Of a stretch of DNA of 64,000 nucleotides, positions 1 through 9,356 are shown in pieces (positions within the stretch are counted from its first letter, which is position 1; each line of letters opens with the position of its first letter). A program made the position numbers and the translations under genes. The stretch is from Dehalococcoidia bacterium (GTDB lineage Bacteria; Chloroflexota; Dehalococcoidia; Lucifugimonadales; VXLM01), in assembly GCA_009841605.1 (NCBI GenBank), contig VXLM01000054.1:1-64000 (forward strand), given 5' to 3'. The notes beneath the pieces were generated by a model that ran no database searches, had not been told where the DNA came from, and worked only from the letters and a program-made list of their open reading frames with translations.

Positions 1-164
1 CCTCTCTGGCCAAAGAGTTCCATGGCATCAGGGCAGTGGACGGGGGTGGTCTACGGAATGCGGTGTTTGTGGAGCACATTACGCCGCTGATTCTTAACGT
101 AAATCGGATTCATGGGGGACGGGCGGCGATTCGGTTGACGGGGTTGGGGGAGAGAAGAAAGTAG
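1..164 (+). CDS. C-terminal fragment of an unidentified protein
   Basis: An open frame enters from the left edge and reads about 53 residues to a TAG at 162-164, ending in a basic Gly-Glu-Arg-Arg-Lys tail. The composition is protein-like, with a Gly-rich stretch, then a hydrophobic run around the Thr-Pro-Leu-Ile-Leu segment. The 5' part lies outside the window. I do not recognise the family from this tail. It runs in the same direction as the amidohydrolase gene that follows about 113 bp later. Confidence 0.45.
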   Translation, partial: SLAKEFHGIRAVDGGGLRNAVFVEHITPLILNVNRIHGGRAAIRLTGLGERRK

Positions 165-277
165 AAAGTACTGCGTAGAAAGAAGATGGTTGGTTGCGGG
201 TAAGGCGCTTTGGCTGTTTGAGAGCGCTCTCGTGGGTCTTGGATGGATTGGAATTCCTGGAACGGGAGATAAAGGAT

Positions 278-1411
278 ATGGATGAACCGAGATATGACCT
301 GATCGTTCGCGCGGGGCGTGTGTTTTGCGCTGATTCGGGTCTGGATGGACCGGGTGCAGTGGCGGTGTCGGGGAACCGGATAGCGGCGGCGGGGCCAGGC
401 GTTGGGGGCACGGCCGCCAGGGTTCTGGATTTTCCGGACGGAGTGCTGCTGCCGGGGCTGGTCGATCTTCATGCTCATCCGGCGCCGTCGAACTGGAAGT
501 ATGGGATAGACCCGGACGTTGAGATACTTCCACGGGGGGCGACGACGATTCTCTCGCAGGGCGACTGTGGGGCGGATGACTGGCCGTTTTACCGGGACAC
601 TATCATCTGCGAATCGAAGACGAGGGTTCGGCTAGCTATGAGTGTCGCGCGCGGCGGGGAACGGATACCGGGGACGGCGGCGTTCGGGAACGTAGATGAG
701 CTAGACGTAGACGCAGGCGTGGTGGCGGTCGAGGACGGCGGTGAGCTGATCTGGGGGTTGTCGGTGAACGCGAGTGTGAACTCTTGTGGAGACTCGGACC
801 CCAGGGTGGTGGTGCAGCGAACGTTGGATATCGCCGAGAGGACGGGCAGGCCGATACTGTTCGGGAACCGCTGGGACCCGTATGACTGGCCGATATCCGA
901 GCAACTCGACCTTCTCCGAAGCGGGGACGTATTGACGTACTGCTTCCATGCAGGGCCGAATGGCATTGTGGAGGAGGGGAAGGTGATCGACGCGGCGTGG
1001 AGGGCGCGGGAACGAGGGGTGCTTTTCGACGTAGGGCATGGCATGTCGTCGTTCGACTTTCCGACGGTGGAGGCCGCGATTGCAGACGAGTTCTTGCCTG
1101 ATACGATTTCGACGGACCAGTACGTCCGGCACGTGGGATCGAAACCGCAGCACGATCTGCCTCGGACGATCTCGAAGGTGCTGGCGGCGGGGATGGATGA
1201 GAGCGAAGCCTTCGCTCGGGCGACGCTACGGCCGGCGGGTGTGTTGGGGATGGTCGGAGAGGTTGGGACCTTGCGTGCGGGAGCATGCGCGGACCTTGCG
1301 GTGCTGAAGTGGGAAGAGGATGCGCCGCCGCTGGCGGATGTCAATGGGGCGACCAGAGCCGGAGGGTGCTATGAACCCGTGGCAACGGTACGAGCGGGAG
1401 AGGTGATCTGA
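278..1411 (+). CDS. Amidohydrolase/deacetylase-family metallohydrolase
   Basis: This 377-residue protein is an amidohydrolase-superfamily enzyme of the dihydroorotase-like deacetylase group. An N-terminal beta-sandwich strand set is followed by the metal-binding HAH motif near residues 65-67 (in LVDLHAHP). Further candidate metal ligands are the His residues in YCFHAG and DVGHG and the Asp in ISTDQ. The C-terminal part returns to the beta-sandwich (GTLRAGACADLAVL), as is usual for the superfamily. The ATG at 278 is preferred over the ATG at 194 because GGGAGATAAAGGAT sits directly before it and the earlier residues look unlike protein. The substrate cannot be read from sequence; hydrolysis of an amide, N-acyl or cyclic amide bond is the family expectation. 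Confidence 0.85.
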   Translation: MDEPRYDLIVRAGRVFCADSGLDGPGAVAVSGNRIAAAGPGVGGTAARVLDFPDGVLLPGLVDLHAHPAPSNWKYGIDPDVEILPRGATTILSQGDCGADDWPFYRDTIICESKTRVRLAMSVARGGERIPGTAAFGNVDELDVDAGVVAVEDGGELIWGLSVNASVNSCGDSDPRVVVQRTLDIAERTGRPILFGNRWDPYDWPISEQLDLLRSGDVLTYCFHAGPNGIVEEGKVIDAAWRARERGVLFDVGHGMSSFDFPTVEAAIADEFLPDTISTDQYVRHVGSKPQHDLPRTISKVLAAGMDESEAFARATLRPAGVLGMVGEVGTLRAGACADLAVLKWEEDAPPLADVNGATRAGGCYEPVATVRAGEVI

Positions 1412-1459
1412 ACCCGGTTGGGGCTGAGAACTCACTCTCTGGGTGCGGCAGAATCGGTC

Positions 1460-1480
1460 ATCGACAGGCTCAGGGCGAGT
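1460..1480. repeat. Relic of dispersed repeat family D
   Basis: The stretch TCGACAGGCTCAGGGCGAGT matches the right half of the palindromic element at 32190-32218 with a few changes. It lies in the short gap between the amidohydrolase and the converging oppF-type gene. The left stem arm is not recognisable, so this looks like a decayed copy. Confidence 0.4.
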
Positions 1481-1508
1481 GTAGCGCCAAAGCCAAAAAG
1501 AGTGGGAG

Positions 1509-2606
1509 CTACTCGTCTCCGCCGTCGACCGAGACACCGCCGAACTGGGAGGTGGCGCCGCTGAGGCCGGACAAGTCCAATTCTTTCGCCCGATGGCAAG
1601 CAACCCAGTGGTTGGGGGAGTCCTCGACGAACTCCGGGGTCTCCTCGGTGCATATTTCGACTCTGAAGGCGCAGCGCGGGTGGAAGTAGCAGCCGGACGG
1701 AGGGTTCGCCGGGCTGGCGACCTCACCTTCAAGGACGAAGGTCTCCTTGCGGACTTTCGGGTCAGGGACCGGCACCGACTGGAGGAGTGCCGAGGTATAG
1801 GGGTGCTTGGGATTGTTGAAGAGCTCCTCGGTCTCGGCGAGCTCGACCATTTTGCCGACGTACATGACGGCGACGCGGTCGGAGATATGCCGGACGACGC
1901 TAAGGTCGTGTGCGACGAAGAGGTATGTGAGGCTGAGCTGCTCTTGAAGGTCGGAGAGCAGGTTGATGACCTGGGCCTGCACAGAGACGTCGAGGGCCGA
2001 GACGGGCTCGTCCGCGACGACCAAGCGCGGGTTTAGGGCCAGTGCCCTGGCGATGCCGATGCGCTGGCGCTCGCCGCCGCTGAAGGCGTGGGGGAAGCGG
2101 CGCATGTACTCGGGGCGCAGACCGACGAGTCGCAGCAGCTCCGCTACGCGCTCGGAGCGAACTCTCATGCTCCGTTCACCGTGGACGAGCAGAGGCTCTC
2201 CGACGATGTCCAAAAGGGACATGCGAGGGTTCAGTGACGTGAACGGATCCTGGAAGATCATCTGCATGTCTTTGCGGAGCTCGCGCAGGGGGCCTTTGCC
2301 GATTGCGCCGATGTCCAGGACTTGTCCGTCCTCGGTCCGGTAGAGAATTTCACCGCTGCTGGGGTCGATGGCGCGCATGATACAGCGAGCGGTGGTGGTC
2401 TTGCCGCAGCCGCTTTCGCCCACGAGACCGAGCGTCTCGCCCTGCTGGATAGTGAAGCTCACGTCGTCAACGGCCCGGACGTGGCCTATCACTCTCTTGA
2501 GGAACCCTCGAGTGATGGGGAAGTACTTGCGGAGATTCTGAACGTCGAGAAGATTGCGTCGTTCCGCTATGTAACTGTCGGTCTGGTCGATAGTCTCCTC
2601 AGCCAC
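1509..2606 (-). CDS. oppF: Oligopeptide/dipeptide ABC transporter ATPase (OppF/DppF type)
   Basis: This 365-residue protein is the second ATPase of a peptide-type ABC importer. Walker A is at about residues 63-71 (GESGCGKTT). The signature is SGGERQR and Walker B is [11 protein letters not shown]. The C-terminal oligopeptide-transporter extension, with its Cys-containing [12 protein letters not shown] segment, follows. It begins with GTG and overlaps the end of the upstream oppD-type gene by 8 bp, so the two are probably translated together. Substrates in this family include peptides, nickel and some sugars; sequence alone does not choose. OppF symbol is by family position, not proven substrate. 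Confidence 0.92.
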   Translation of the reverse strand: MAEETIDQTDSYIAERRNLLDVQNLRKYFPITRGFLKRVIGHVRAVDDVSFTIQQGETLGLVGESGCGKTTTARCIMRAIDPSSGEILYRTEDGQVLDIGAIGKGPLRELRKDMQMIFQDPFTSLNPRMSLLDIVGEPLLVHGERSMRVRSERVAELLRLVGLRPEYMRRFPHAFSGGERQRIGIARALALNPRLVVADEPVSALDVSVQAQVINLLSDLQEQLSLTYLFVAHDLSVVRHISDRVAVMYVGKMVELAETEELFNNPKHPYTSALLQSVPVPDPKVRKETFVLEGEVASPANPPSGCYFHPRCAFRVEICTEETPEFVEDSPNHWVACHRAKELDLSGLSGATSQFGGVSVDGGDE

Positions 2607-3651
2607 TTGTACCTACCTCTTCCGGGGGATGATGAAGGAAGCAACTAACCATTTGGTTGGTTCCCTCTAGGGGTTGGAATACGGGGACGTTTCGATCGCA
2701 GACGCCTTCGATGTAGTTGGGGCATCGCGGGCGGAAGGTACATCCGGAGGGCCTGTTGAAGGGGTGTGGGATGGTTCCTCGAATGGAGGGCAACCGCTCC
2801 ACGCTCCGGGTGTAGATGCTGGGTATCGACCTGAGCAGGCCCTGGGTGTAGGGGTGCTGCGGGTTGTAGAAGATATCCTCGACGGGACCGGACTCGACGG
2901 CTCTGCCGAGGTACATGACGACGACGCGGTCGGCCATCTCCGCGATGACGCCCAGATTGTGCGTGATGAGGATTACGGCCATTCCGTTTTCTTCTTGGAG
3001 CTGTCTAAGGAGTTCGAGTATCTGTGCCTGGGTGGTGACGTCGAGTGCGGTTGTGGGCTCGTCGGCGATGAGGAGCTGAGGCTCCGCGGAGAGGGCCATG
3101 GCGATCATGGCGCGCTGTCGCAGGCCACCGCTGAGCTGGAAGGCGTACTCCTTGAGCCGTTGCTCGGCGTTGGGTATGCCGACCATCTGAAGCAGTTCTA
3201 TAGAGCGGTCCTGGATGCCTTGTTCCGAGAGGTCAGTGTGCAGCCTGATTGCCTCGCCGATCTGGTTCCCCACAGTGTGGAGAGGACTGAAGGAGGTCAT
3301 CGGCTCCTGGAATATCAGCGCAATGCCCGCGCCGCGGATGGCTCGCATGAGTCTGCTGTTGGGATCGAGAGTTGTGATGTCGATCTCTCGCTCGTCGGGC
3401 AGGCGCCAGAGAATTTCCCCATCTTCGACGCGCCCCGGCTTGTCGATGATGTTCAGGACTGCGCGGCCGACCGTGCTCTTACCGCAGCCGCTCTCGCCAA
3501 CCACGCCAAGCGTTTCGCCCTGTTTGATTTCGAAGTCGACGCCGTCGACGGCCCGCACGACGCCTTCGTCGGTCGGGTAGTAGATCTTCAAATCATTGAT
3601 CTGAATGATCGTATCTTCCGCAAGTCTGCTTCCGTTTGTTGAGGTAGTCAT
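2599..3651 (-). CDS. oppD: Oligopeptide/dipeptide ABC transporter ATPase (OppD/DppD type)
   Basis: This 350-residue ATPase of a peptide-family ABC importer has Walker A near residues 52-60 (GESGCGKST) and a signature with variant residue (SGGLRQR). Walker B is [11 protein letters not shown], followed by an H-loop His in ITHNLG. The C-terminus carries the family's Cys-rich oligopeptide extension ([11 protein letters not shown]). The gene sits 14 bp after the permease gene and overlaps the next ATPase gene by 8 bp, which is a typical C-D-F order. It should energise transport together with the OppF-type partner at the inner face of the membrane. Confidence 0.92.
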   Translation of the reverse strand: MTTSTNGSRLAEDTIIQINDLKIYYPTDEGVVRAVDGVDFEIKQGETLGVVGESGCGKSTVGRAVLNIIDKPGRVEDGEILWRLPDEREIDITTLDPNSRLMRAIRGAGIALIFQEPMTSFSPLHTVGNQIGEAIRLHTDLSEQGIQDRSIELLQMVGIPNAEQRLKEYAFQLSGGLRQRAMIAMALSAEPQLLIADEPTTALDVTTQAQILELLRQLQEENGMAVILITHNLGVIAEMADRVVVMYLGRAVESGPVEDIFYNPQHPYTQGLLRSIPSIYTRSVERLPSIRGTIPHPFNRPSGCTFRPRCPNYIEGVCDRNVPVFQPLEGTNQMVSCFLHHPPEEVGTSG

Positions 3652-3665
3652 ATGCTCGCTCTGTG

Positions 3666-4808
3666 TTATTTGCCGTATGGATCCGCGGCGTCTCGCAGAC
3701 CGTCACCCAAGAAGTTGAATGCCAAGATTACGACGATAACCGGAACGGCCACGAACATCAGCCATGGGTACAGGGCCACAACCGTGGGCTGCTGCGCCTG
3801 AATCAGCATGATGCCGTAGCTGACCGCAGGTGGCCGCAGACCCAAGCCGAGGAAGCTCAGGCTCGTCTCTCCGATGATCATGCTCGGAATCGAGAGGCTC
3901 ATGCTTGCAATGAGGTGGCTGTAGAAGCCCGGAAGCATGTGCCGGAACATGATCCGGCTTTCCGAGGCGCCCGCGATGCGGGCGGCCATGACGTAGTCCT
4001 CCTCGCGAAGAGCGAGGAACTTACCCCTGACCGTGCGGGCCATGCCGGTCCACCCGAAGATCGAAAGAATGACCGTGATCGCAAGATAGACCTGGAGCAC
4101 CGTCCAGTGCTGAGGAACGGCGGCGGAAAGCCCCATCCACAAAGGCAGAGTGGGAATGGCACTCATAATCTCGATGATGCGCTGAACCAGAGTGTCGACC
4201 CATCCGCCGTAATAGCCTGATATGCCGCCCATGACGACACCGAAGACGAATGAAATCGCTACCCCAAGGAGACCAATGGAGAGGGATACGCGATTCGAGA
4301 GCAGTAGCCTGGACCAAGAATCGCGGCCCACATCGTCACTTCCAAGAATGAAAAGCGACGGTCGTTCATCGTAGACGGTCGGATCGCTAAAGCCGAAGAG
4401 ATGGCGGTCGGTATCGATGAAACCTAAGAACTTGTACCTGAAACCCTGAGTGAAAAAACCTATGTCGAGCTTTTCATCGGGATTCTCTTCATACTTTCGC
4501 TGGAAGGTCTTCGGGTCGCGGTAGGGATTAAGCCCGTTGACGTGCGGCCGGAAAGAGCCTCCGTCGAAGAAGCGAATGGGCTGAGGCCTGAGGTAATGGT
4601 ATTGCTCCGATATTTTTGCAGGGTCGCCGGTGCCGAGGAACTCCGCCAGAGGGAACAGCAGGTAGAACACGGCGAGGACAACACCAGAGAAGACCGCAGG
4701 CTTGTGTTTTCTGAACCTCCACCACATCAACTGCCACTGCGTGGCAACTGTGAATTCTTCCTCGTCGAGCTGCGCTTGCGAGGTATTCGCGGCAACTTGC
4801 TCTGCCAT
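3666..4808 (-). CDS. oppC: Oligopeptide/dipeptide ABC transporter permease (OppC/DppC type)
   Basis: This 380-residue integral membrane subunit has a soluble N-terminus and a first hydrophobic helix near residues 33-50. A periplasmic domain rich in aromatic residues follows, then the BPD transporter core with about five more helices. The EAA-type cytoplasmic loop is visible near ARIAGASESRIMFRHMLPG. The ATG at 4808 is preferred over GTG at 4817 because AAGGTGG lies six bases before it. It is first in the C-D-F set, and its own promoter lies just upstream. No OppB-type permease or binding protein precedes it, which is unusual because these transporters need a permease pair. Confidence 0.9.
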   Translation of the reverse strand: MAEQVAANTSQAQLDEEEFTVATQWQLMWWRFRKHKPAVFSGVVLAVFYLLFPLAEFLGTGDPAKISEQYHYLRPQPIRFFDGGSFRPHVNGLNPYRDPKTFQRKYEENPDEKLDIGFFTQGFRYKFLGFIDTDRHLFGFSDPTVYDERPSLFILGSDDVGRDSWSRLLLSNRVSLSIGLLGVAISFVFGVVMGGISGYYGGWVDTLVQRIIEIMSAIPTLPLWMGLSAAVPQHWTVLQVYLAITVILSIFGWTGMARTVRGKFLALREEDYVMAARIAGASESRIMFRHMLPGFYSHLIASMSLSIPSMIIGETSLSFLGLGLRPPAVSYGIMLIQAQQPTVVALYPWLMFVAVPVIVVILAFNFLGDGLRDAADPYGK

Positions 4809-4931
4809 ACGCACCACCTTCAGTTTCGCTAGACGATGCCGCCTGCCGGTCCGTTCTTGCTACGGGCCCTGCGTTACCACATACAACAGTACACGCCCCC
4901 CGCCCGAAGCAGGGGCGAGCCCGTGTGCAAC

Positions 4932-4958
4932 ACTATACTATTGTTTCTAACGTGTCAA
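4932..4958 (-). promoter_or_regulatory. Sigma-70-type promoter of the opp group
   Basis: On the minus strand a perfect TTGACA (4958-4953) is followed after 15 bp by TATAGT (4937-4932). The spacing is short but both hexamers are strong. The predicted start near 4925 gives a leader of about 115 bases with a G+C-rich imperfect hairpin. The promoter supports independent expression of the C-D-F set. Confidence 0.6.
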
Positions 4959-5221
4959 GCGGAGCAAATGCCCACACATCCGGGAGGCCACGATGCGCGT
5001 GGTCACCTTGCTCTCGTGATTCTCCAACAACAATGGGACGATATCTTCCTTTTCGTTTCGGGATTCAACACAGAGTGCGCGAAGAGCGAGGAGAGGGCCT
5101 TGAATTTCTCGGGCCGCTTCGCCTCAGCGTGGGTATTCGCACGGCGTATATCCTCTCACTTCCCGGTAGTGGGGGCTCGAACCGTGTCAAATGCGTGCGC
5201 ACCATTGCGGATACGGCGGGC
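4959..5221. other. Gene-free stretch between argG and the opp promoter
   Basis: About 260 bp lie between the argG stop and the opp promoter. Open frames cross it on both strands, but none has a convincing start or protein-like composition. They continue into antisense of argG. I see no clear terminator or repeat here. Confidence 0.5.
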
Positions 5222-6484
5222 CTACCTGCCCAATTGTGGATACTGGCGGCTGCCCACGTTTCGGGCGGATACTTCGAGGACTTTGAGGAAGCCCTCGGCG
5301 TCGGCGTGGTCGTAGGAGCCGAGCGCCTCCATGGAAGAGTCGTCGGTGTAGAGGGAGTGCGGCATGGCCTCTGGCGTGTCCTCGGCGGTCTCGAAGGAGA
5401 GATTTCCTTTATACAGGCGGACGGTGACGGTTCCCGTGACGAGCCGGTTGATGGGCTCCAATGCCGAGAGGGCGGCAGTAGTGCCGAGGTCGAGCCAGTA
5501 GCCCTGGTATATCTGGTTGGAAATGAATGCCGACAGTTGGTCAAATAGCTGGCGGGCGCGGCGGTCGAGGACGAACTGGAGCAGCAGGTCGTAGGTCTGG
5601 CCGAGCAGCTCCATACCGGGGGCCTCGTAGATGCCGCGCGACTTGATGCCGACGAAGCGGTTTTCCACGGTATGGAGGCCGATTCCGAGGCCGTGCGCTC
5701 CCGCAACGGTGTTGGCTTTCTCGAATAGCTCGGCCACGCTGCCGGTCTCACCGTCGATGGATTTCGGCTCGCCTTCCTCCCAGCGGACCGTCACGGACTG
5801 TGGCGTGTCGGGCGCGTCCCACGCCCACACACCCATGCCGGGTTCGACAAAGAAGGGCGATACCGTCACGTCCTCGAGGTCTCCGGCCTCGTGCGTGAGG
5901 CCGAGGAAGTTGGCGTCGGTGGAGTAGCGCGACTCCGACGCGGGCTTGATCGGCAGGTCGTGCTTCTCGCAGTATTCGAGCATCTGCTGTCTGCCGGGGA
6001 ACTCGGCGACGAACTCCGGGTCGCGCCAGGGGGCGTATACGTCCATGTCCGGCCGGAGCATGTTGGTAGCGATCTGGAAGCGCACCTGATCGTTGCCGCG
6101 TCCGGTGGCGCCGTGGAAGAGGACGGGGATGTCCCGCGTCTCGAACTCCTGGAGCAATGCCTGCACCGTGACGGGCCGGGCGATTCCGGTGGTGTTCCAG
6201 TATCCGCCCTCGTAGCGGGCCTGCGCTTGGATCACCTTCAGCCCGGCATCGGCCAGAGCCTCGTGAGCGGGGACAATGAAGGCGTCGACGGCTCCGCAGC
6301 CTCGCATCCGGTCAGCGATGGCCCCGATGTTCTCTTCGTCCGGCTGGCCGAGATCAACCGTGCCGCCGGTCACGTCGAACCCTTTGCTCGTGAGCCAGTG
6401 GGTCGACGTGCAGCTATCGAGTCCGCCCGATACTGCGCCGCCGATCAGGGTGATGTTCTTGTTCTGCAGCTCGCGCCAGTTCAT
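5222..6484 (-). CDS. argG: Argininosuccinate synthase
   Basis: This 420-residue protein joins citrulline and aspartate with ATP in arginine synthesis in the cytoplasm. The ATP-pyrophosphatase loop SGGLDS is at residues 19-24. Family segments for citrulline and aspartate binding are recognisable (FHGATGRGNDQVRF, YEAPG). The length is close to the roughly 400-450 residues of the family. The first loop is preceded by Gly-Gly-Ala-Val rather than the common Ala-Tyr or Ala-Phe, so it looks like a divergent branch. Start is supported by AAAGGACAT upstream. A TATAAT-like minus-strand hexamer at 6529-6524 may be its -10 box. No other arginine genes adjoin it. Confidence 0.85.
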   Translation of the reverse strand: MNWRELQNKNITLIGGAVSGGLDSCTSTHWLTSKGFDVTGGTVDLGQPDEENIGAIADRMRGCGAVDAFIVPAHEALADAGLKVIQAQARYEGGYWNTTGIARPVTVQALLQEFETRDIPVLFHGATGRGNDQVRFQIATNMLRPDMDVYAPWRDPEFVAEFPGRQQMLEYCEKHDLPIKPASESRYSTDANFLGLTHEAGDLEDVTVSPFFVEPGMGVWAWDAPDTPQSVTVRWEEGEPKSIDGETGSVAELFEKANTVAGAHGLGIGLHTVENRFVGIKSRGIYEAPGMELLGQTYDLLLQFVLDRRARQLFDQLSAFISNQIYQGYWLDLGTTAALSALEPINRLVTGTVTVRLYKGNLSFETAEDTPEAMPHSLYTDDSSMEALGSYDHADAEGFLKVLEVSARNVGSRQYPQLGR

Positions 6485-6572
6485 GTCCGTTGCGATGTCC
6501 TTTCGGGGAAGTGCCCTCAGACGATTATACTGTGTTCAGACTCGTGGCCGCGTCGGAGGGTTGGCGGTAGCG

Positions 6573-7136
6573 CTAGATGTTGCGGACTCGCGAGCGCTCA
6601 GTTGCCTGCTTGAAGCCGAGGTGTTCGAACGTCGTGGAGAATCCCATGAAGGCCTCGCCAACCGTTCGGCGCTTTTGGGGCAGGTTCTTCATCGGATAGG
6701 CCTCGATGACCTTCGCTCCATTCTCGACCGCGTGCTCGATTGCCGCTCGTATGAGCAGGGAGGTGAGGCCCTTCTTTCTGTGGCTTCGGGCAATAGTGAA
6801 GCAGGTGATGGACCACGTCGGCTCAGCGTCGACAGCGCGCAAAGTGGGTGAGCGTTCGAGACCGGGGAACTCGCTGCGAGGAGCGATGGAGCACCACGCC
6901 ACCGGCTCGTCGCCGTCATACGCCACTATGCCGGGAGGGACTCCGCCTTCGACTATTTCCTTCATGTCGGCTCGATTCTCGGAGCCGTTGTCCCACCACT
7001 GCGCTCTCGTCTTTCGCCAGTACATGCACCAGCACATCGACGATCCGGGTACGGATAGGAAGACCCGCTCAAGGTCGTACCACTCGGCGGATTTGACGGC
7101 CTTGAATGTAAACCGTTCAGGGGATGAGGCTTGCAA
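6573..7136 (-). CDS. GNAT-family N-acetyltransferase
   Basis: This 187-residue protein has the GNAT core. A central strand with CFTIARSHRKKGLTSLL corresponds to the acetyl-CoA pyrophosphate-binding R/Q-x-x-G-x-G/A motif, here in the variant RKKGLT near residues 119-125. A strand after it (AKVIEAYPM) is followed by the C-terminal helix with FEHLGFK typical of the fold. It is read from a TTG start 19 bp after the TPP enzyme gene, at the end of the ubi-type leftward group, so it may be the last gene of that transcript. The acceptor substrate is unknown. Confidence 0.75.
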   Translation of the reverse strand: MQASSPERFTFKAVKSAEWYDLERVFLSVPGSSMCWCMYWRKTRAQWWDNGSENRADMKEIVEGGVPPGIVAYDGDEPVAWCSIAPRSEFPGLERSPTLRAVDAEPTWSITCFTIARSHRKKGLTSLLIRAAIEHAVENGAKVIEAYPMKNLPQKRRTVGEAFMGFSTTFEHLGFKQATERSRVRNI

Positions 7137-7155
7137 GGAGTCTGCAGATATGGGG

Positions 7156-7728
7156 CTATGAGGCGTCTTTCGCCAGCGCCGAACGGAGTCGCGCGACTGC
7201 GGCCTTGGTGTTGGCCATGGAGAACGGGGGGCCGCCGTCGGGGTAATCTATCTTGAGGACGACCATGATGGGGCCGTCGTCTTGGAGGACGGAGGGGAGA
7301 TCGGTCTTGAAGTGTTCGAGGTCGTCGAACTGGTAGGCGTGGGGGTAGCCCGCACCCTGGGCGATGGTCTTGAAGTCGTATATCCCGGCTCCGGGGACGG
7401 GTTGTCCGCCTGTCGTCTGGTAGGCCTCGTCGTCGAAGACGAAGTGGACGAGGTTGGCCGGGGCCTGGCCAGCGACGGTCACGAGGGTGCCAAGGTTCAT
7501 GAGCAAGCTGCCGTCGCCGTCCATACACCATATCTTCTTGTCAGGCATGGACAGGGCGAGACCGAGCGCCATCGAGGAGGCCTTTCCCATCCCGCCCGCG
7601 ATTGGGAGGTCGTAGTCTGAGTTGTCAGTGATGTCCTTCCAGTACCGGCTGGGGGTCATGGTATTGACGACTATCGCGTCTCCGCGCGTCTCGCTGAGGA
7701 ATTGCACGGCTTCATGGCATGGGATCAT
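7156..7728 (-). CDS. TPP-binding decarboxylase-type subunit (sulfopyruvate/phosphonopyruvate decarboxylase beta-like)
   Basis: The 190-residue protein is a single TPP-binding domain. The cofactor motif begins GDGS at about residues 71-74 and ends near the DDEAY segment about 25 residues later. AGGMGKASSMALG resembles the substrate/cofactor interface of sulfopyruvate decarboxylase beta (ComE) and phosphonopyruvate decarboxylase. Enzymes of this type need a pyrimidine-binding alpha domain, and none is encoded nearby. It lies 61 bp after ubiX in the same direction. It may pair with an alpha subunit elsewhere, or its position next to the prenyl-aromatic genes may be coincidental. The exact substrate is not determined. 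Confidence 0.75.
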   Translation of the reverse strand: MIPCHEAVQFLSETRGDAIVVNTMTPSRYWKDITDNSDYDLPIAGGMGKASSMALGLALSMPDKKIWCMDGDGSLLMNLGTLVTVAGQAPANLVHFVFDDEAYQTTGGQPVPGAGIYDFKTIAQGAGYPHAYQFDDLEHFKTDLPSVLQDDGPIMVVLKIDYPDGGPPFSMANTKAAVARLRSALAKDAS

Positions 7729-7789
7729 CGGGAGGGTCTCGCTGGGTGGGTGTGAGTGGGAGGGATTGTAGGGGGTCGGAGAGGGAGAT

Positions 7790-8401
7790 TCAAGGGTAGC
7801 GTTCGGGCTCGCGGTAGGTCATGCCCTGCGGCATTCGGTCGGTCAGTCCGAGCGCGACCATCGTCCTTTCAACGATGAAGTCCACGGTGTGTCGGATTGA
7901 ACCGTCGCCCAGGTAGAACGGCGGGTGCGGGGGAAGAACGACGACGCCTTGCCTCGCCAAGCGCGCCATGTTCTCCAGATGGGTCTCGGTCAAGGGCGTC
8001 TCACGGGGGACCACGACGAGGGGACGCTTCTCCTTGAGGGTAACGTCGGCGGCGCGACGAAGGAGATTATCGGCGAATCCGCTGGATATAGCCGCGACCG
8101 TGGCCATGCTGCAGGGGGTGACAACCATACCGGCTGTGGGGAAGGTGCCGCTGGCGATTGGCGCGGTAAGGTCGCCGACGGGGCAGTAGGTGAAGGCGTC
8201 CCAGTCGGCCCAGCGTTCGAGGGCCTCGCCGAAGGACTCTTCGGACTCCTGTCGCCAGACCATGCGCGCGGCGGCAGTTGCGGTGGCGATGACGGGATGT
8301 TCGTCCGACAGGAGACGGTCGATGGTCGCGCGCGCCAAGACCGCGCCACTGGCACCGGAGATGCCTACGACTACGGGATACTTTTTTCCTGGTGAGTCCA
8401 T
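7790..8401 (-). CDS. ubiX: Flavin prenyltransferase UbiX (or MqnM-like)
   Basis: This 203-residue protein of the flavoprotein/UbiX family makes prenylated FMN, the cofactor of UbiD decarboxylases. Seen directly: the N-terminal VGISGASGAVLA flavin-binding motif at about residues 12-23, and the TPCSMATVAAISSG phosphate/prenyl-binding region. The RETPLTETHLENM segment is a UbiX hallmark. It follows ubiD and ubiA in the same direction, so the cofactor maker and its client enzyme are encoded together. In organisms using the futalosine route the same family acts in menaquinone synthesis as MqnM. Confidence 0.93.
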   Translation of the reverse strand: MDSPGKKYPVVVGISGASGAVLARATIDRLLSDEHPVIATATAAARMVWRQESEESFGEALERWADWDAFTYCPVGDLTAPIASGTFPTAGMVVTPCSMATVAAISSGFADNLLRRAADVTLKEKRPLVVVPRETPLTETHLENMARLARQGVVVLPPHPPFYLGDGSIRHTVDFIVERTMVALGLTDRMPQGMTYREPERYP

Positions 8402-8465
8402 GTAGGTTTCAGGGTATCACGACGGGAATCTGCGGCGCGCTCCCCTGCCCGTCCGGTCGCGTGAG

Positions 8466-9356
8466 TCAGAGGACAAGTACGTCGACGAGCGTGCCAGCGA
8501 AGACGCTGAGGGAGACAAAGGCGTTTGTACGCATGAAAGCGACTCCCATGTGGGAGAGGTCGTGCGGGGAGACCATGCGGTACTTGTAGGCGATCACACC
8601 GGCGGCCACGACGCAGCCGACGTAGTAGGCGACGGAGAGATCGAGCAGGACGCCGACCGTCAGCAGGCAGCAGACGGCGAGTACGTCGAGGGTCTGGGCT
8701 ATGCGAAAGGACGCGGAGATGCCGAAGCGCCGCGAAACGGAGTGGAGGCCTCGTTCGGTGTAGAACTGCCTGTCCTGCGCGTGATAGAGGATGTCGAATC
8801 CGGCGGCCCACAGGGCAACGGACGTGGAGAGAACGACCGGGGCCCAGTCAAGGGATCCTTGCACGCCGATCCATGCGGCGGAGGGGGCTATTGCCAGCGC
8901 CCAACCGAGGAAGAAGCTGGCTGCCCACGTAAACCGCTTGGTGTAGGGGTAGAAGATTAGGTAGGCAGCGGCGACGGGAGCGAGGGTCAACGCGAGAGGA
9001 TTAAGCAGTGCTGCTGCTGCGAAGAACACTATTCCGGCGATGAGCGACAGGGCGACCATGTCGGACAGGCGAAGCAGTCCGGCGGGCAGGTGGCGCATGG
9101 CGGTGCGCGGGTTCTGAGCGTCGATGGTGCGGTCGATGATCCGGTTGGCGGACATTCCGAGCGTGCGCGCGCTCACCATGGCGACGGTGATCCAGAGAAA
9201 CTGTTCCCATGTCGGCCAGCCATTGGCCGCGAGAACCATGCCGGAGTAGGCAAACGGGAGCGCGAAAATGCTCTCCTGGAACCTGACGGCATCCAGAAAT
9301 CGCGGGATGCGCTTGAGGAGGCGGTCAGACGCGGCTATATCCCGAGTTTCGGCCAC
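8466..9356 (-). CDS. ubiA: UbiA-family prenyltransferase (4-hydroxybenzoate or futalosine-route)
   Basis: This is a 296-residue membrane prenyltransferase with about eight or nine hydrophobic helices. The first Asp-rich motif is N-R-I-I-D-R-T-I-D at residues 71-79 and the second is DILYHAQD near residue 185. The best start is GTG at 9356, in frame and 22 bp inside the end of ubiD; upstream codons of the open frame are antisense-like and Arg/Pro-rich. Translation is therefore probably coupled to ubiD. It attaches a polyprenyl chain to an aromatic acid. With neighbours ubiD and ubiX it could serve ubiquinone-like or, more likely in this phylum, menaquinone synthesis (MqnP role). Confidence 0.88.
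   Translation of the reverse strand: MAETRDIAASDRLLKRIPRFLDAVRFQESIFALPFAYSGMVLAANGWPTWEQFLWITVAMVSARTLGMSANRIIDRTIDAQNPRTAMRHLPAGLLRLSDMVALSLIAGIVFFAAAALLNPLALTLAPVAAAYLIFYPYTKRFTWAASFFLGWALAIAPSAAWIGVQGSLDWAPVVLSTSVALWAAGFDILYHAQDRQFYTERGLHSVSRRFGISASFRIAQTLDVLAVCCLLTVGVLLDLSVAYYVGCVVAAGVIAYKYRMVSPHDLSHMGVAFMRTNAFVSLSVFAGTLVDVLVL

Noticed and set aside
2674..3642. Open frame of 322 codons on the plus strand
   Set aside because: It is antisense to the oppD-type ATPase gene, whose Walker motifs are unambiguous.
4836..5548. Overlapping plus-strand open frames between the opp promoter and argG
   Set aside because: They run antisense into argG, have no ribosome site and the translated composition is not protein-like.
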